A stretch of 64,000 bases of DNA from Legionella longbeachae. Its GTDB lineage: Bacteria; Pseudomonadota; Gammaproteobacteria; Legionellales; Legionellaceae. The translations under genes and the position numbers were made by a program. Positions 62,023-64,000 of this stretch are shown one piece after another (position 1 is the stretch's first letter; every line of letters begins with the position of its first letter). Where the stretch lies: the NCBI RefSeq assembly GCF_004283175.1, contig NZ_RXNW01000001.1:248001-312000 (forward strand). Reading direction: 5' to 3'. The notes beneath the pieces were generated by a model, which saw only the letters and a list, made by a program, of their open reading frames with translations, did not search any database and was not told where the DNA came from.

Positions 62023-64000
62023 ATGATTAAATTCTTTCGTAGAAGAAATAAACGCATCCTTTTTAGCCTTCGATTTAGTATTTTGTTTATTTTCGTTATG
62101 TTATTTGTCATTACGACTATTGTAATTGCAGTAGTGCGTTCTATCGCATTTTCAGATGAGTTGACATATACCTCTTTTTCCCTGATGCAGAAGATTGCAA
62201 ACATTGTGTCGCGTGAAGTAGATGTAGAAGTCAGGCCAGTAGAACTTGCAGGAAGGTTTTCTGCGAATCTGCTCGAAGGCGATGTGTTGAAAAATGATAC
62301 AACACAACTTGTTCCTTATATATATAATATGATTAGCATAACTAAGTCAGTACCAAGTGCTTATTGGGGGAATGAACAGGGTGATTTTATTTATTTACAA
62401 CGACACCCTGATGGAACGATTAGCACTGAAATTATTCTTCGACATCTTAAACCAATGTTGCATACGTTGATATATAGGGATATACAAGGTCGTATTGTGA
62501 AACAAGAGACTTTACCTGCAACTACTTATGATCCCCGTAAAAGACCCTGGTATTTGAAAGCGAAACAGTGGCGCGAATCGATATGGACCGATATTTATAC
62601 ATTTTATCCTGACAGAAGGTATTATTCCGAGCACGAGAAAGGCATTTCAATTGCTACACCAGCATATTTTAAAGGTGGAAAATTAATGGGTGTATTTGGC
62701 ATAGATTTGAGCCTGGCATATCTAACTCAGTTTATTACCCATCAGAAAGTAAGCCAGCATGGCTATGCATTTATCATTACAAAGAAGGGGAATTTGATCG
62801 CTTATCCGATGCCACCCCTTGCCAAAAAGCATTCACCTATTATTTCTCAACCATTAATTTATAGATCCCTGAGCTTTTATAATGAGTATCACTTGAAGCA
62901 ATTTAGTTTAACCTACAAAAACGAGACGTATCTCATTAATTACAAGCCTATTTTTAGATTTGCCGAGCAGGATTGGATTATTGGTATCATTGCACCTAAA
63001 AGCGATTTTGTGGGTTTTTTGCAACAAATTAATTTTGTAACTTTATTAATTAGTATAATCGCCTTGCTGTTAAGTATTGTAATTGTGTCGCGCTTAAGTA
63101 CACGGGTTGTGAAACCGATTGACTATCTTGTGCGTGAAACAGAAAAGATTCGTCAATTCAAACTGGAGGGCTCTATTAACGTACCTTCGCGCATCAAAGA
63201 AGTGGTTGTGCTGCGTAATGCAATTATCTCAATGAGGCGTGGATTACGACAATTTCAACGTTATGTGCCGAAATTATTAGTACGGCAATTAATTGAATCA
63301 GGTGAAGATATTCGTATAGGTGGGGTTAGGAAGCAATTAGTCGTCTTGTTCTCAGATATAGAAAATTTTACTACCATTGCGGAAAAAATGGATCCAACAG
63401 AATTGATGGAACAAATATGCGAATATTTTGAGGTATTAACCCAAGTGATTCTTTCTCAAAAAGGTACGATTGACAAGTATATTGGTGACTCTATTATGGC
63501 ATTCTGGGGGGCGCCTTTACCTGAGGAGTCGCCTTGTGAGTATGCGGCTCTAGCGGCATTACAATGCCAGGAAAAAATTGCGGGGTTGAATGATAAATGG
63601 GCACAACTAGGTAAGCCCAAATTTGTTACACGCATTGGCATTCATAAAGGTGAGGCAATTGTAGGAAATATTGGCTCTTTAGAACGTGTAAACTATACTG
63701 CAGTAGGAGATACTATTAATATCAGTAGTCGTCTTGAGAGTATCAACAAAGTGTATCAAACACATATTCTTGTAAGTGATACTGTTTATCAAGAAATCAA
63801 AGGTAGATTTGTTTTACGAATGATAGATCGTGTAGTGGTAAAAGGGCGTACTGGTGCTCTTTCTATCTATGAATTATTGGGAGATGATTTTGCTCATATT
63901 CCATTTGATGTAAAAGCATATCAATCCGAATTTGCTCAAGGTTTTACTGCTTACACAAACAATCAATGGCGAGATGCCATGTTACATTTTCAGCGTTGTT
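62023..64000 (+). CDS. membrane-bound adenylate cyclase (dCACHE-HAMP), partial
   Basis: Open to the window's end; at least 659 codons, with no stop. An N-terminal membrane helix (ILFIFVMLFVITTIVIAVVR), a large periplasmic sensor of dCACHE type (TTYDPRKRPWYLKAKQWRES is its mark), a second helix (about residues 333-357), a HAMP-like linker and a class III cyclase domain. The metal aspartates are in LFSDIENFTT and YIGDSIMAFWG, with the ATP-type lysine in IDKYIGD and aspartate in YTAVGDTINISSRLE. It ends in a TPR-like segment (QGFTAYTNNQWRDAMLHFQR), as does the soluble cyclase at 41973. It likely turns an outside signal into cAMP. The last residues are beyond the window. Confidence 0.93.
   Translation, partial: MIKFFRRRNKRILFSLRFSILFIFVMLFVITTIVIAVVRSIAFSDELTYTSFSLMQKIANIVSREVDVEVRPVELAGRFSANLLEGDVLKNDTTQLVPYIYNMISITKSVPSAYWGNEQGDFIYLQRHPDGTISTEIILRHLKPMLHTLIYRDIQGRIVKQETLPATTYDPRKRPWYLKAKQWRESIWTDIYTFYPDRRYYSEHEKGISIATPAYFKGGKLMGVFGIDLSLAYLTQFITHQKVSQHGYAFIITKKGNLIAYPMPPLAKKHSPIISQPLIYRSLSFYNEYHLKQFSLTYKNETYLINYKPIFRFAEQDWIIGIIAPKSDFVGFLQQINFVTLLISIIALLLSIVIVSRLSTRVVKPIDYLVRETEKIRQFKLEGSINVPSRIKEVVVLRNAIISMRRGLRQFQRYVPKLLVRQLIESGEDIRIGGVRKQLVVLFSDIENFTTIAEKMDPTELMEQICEYFEVLTQVILSQKGTIDKYIGDSIMAFWGAPLPEESPCEYAALAALQCQEKIAGLNDKWAQLGKPKFVTRIGIHKGEAIVGNIGSLERVNYTAVGDTINISSRLESINKVYQTHILVSDTVYQEIKGRFVLRMIDRVVVKGRTGALSIYELLGDDFAHIPFDVKAYQSEFAQGFTAYTNNQWRDAMLHFQRC

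Overview
The window is low-GC gammaproteobacterial DNA, almost certainly from a Legionella species. The evidence is the six-gene run truA-trpF-trpB-trpA-glnS-cysS next to a fimV-like gene, an lspDE-type secretin/ATPase pair, a Fur-controlled LbtU-family outer-membrane protein, an OXA-29-like class D beta-lactamase, and many large proteins with eukaryote-like or coiled-coil features of the kind Legionella sends through Dot/Icm (ankyrin repeats, a kinase fold, a J domain, a hydrolase). It is probably not L. pneumophila itself, because the OXA type recalls the L. gormanii group; this is inference. I see no rRNA, tRNA, CRISPR array, transposase or integrase.

Layout. 1-7.6 kb: a fimV-like gene broken by one base in an A9 run, then three accessory genes (ankyrin protein, kinase-like coiled-coil protein, outer-membrane barrel). 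8.0-14.6 kb: the conserved housekeeping run on the plus strand, with overlapping or nearly overlapping genes. 14.8-19.0 kb: a three-gene minus-strand efflux pump (outer-membrane lipoprotein, fusion protein, MFS transporter). 19.1-22.9 kb: small accessory genes, a decayed gene and an effector-like protein. 23.0-26.9 kb: the type II secretion genes lspD and lspE. 27.5-29.7 kb: a histidine-rich small protein, a small unknown protein and a purine permease. 29.8-36.2 kb: a 2OG-oxygenase-like protein, a two-helix membrane protein, a J-domain protein and a serine-hydrolase-like protein. 36.4-42.0 kb: a nitroreductase, the Fur-box-controlled LbtU-family protein, and a coiled-coil protein whose 5' end has decayed. 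42.0-44.6 kb: a coiled-coil protein followed by a GAF-GAF-PAS adenylate cyclase.

45-62 kb reads as a cluster of drug-response genes: blaI, a BlaR1-like protease with a PBP-type sensor, and an OXA beta-lactamase behind two tandem operators; a TipA-like MerR regulator; several GNAT acetyltransferases; an ABC-F protein behind a leader with a tiny uORF and an intrinsic terminator, overlapping an ABC exporter; a GrpB-GNAT fusion split by a stop codon; a YafY/WYL regulator behind a perfect dyad, with a VOC protein; two phosphotransferase-fold kinases; and a methyltransferase. The window ends inside a second, membrane-bound adenylate cyclase (62023 to the edge).

The points most worth a second look are the BlaI/BlaR-PBP/OXA unit, the ABC-F attenuation leader, the hydrolase-like and kinase-like candidate effectors, the Fur box lying inside a promoter, and four genes interrupted or eroded by small mutations (fimV, GrpB-GNAT, the 39-42 kb coiled-coil gene, and the remnant at 20.6 kb).
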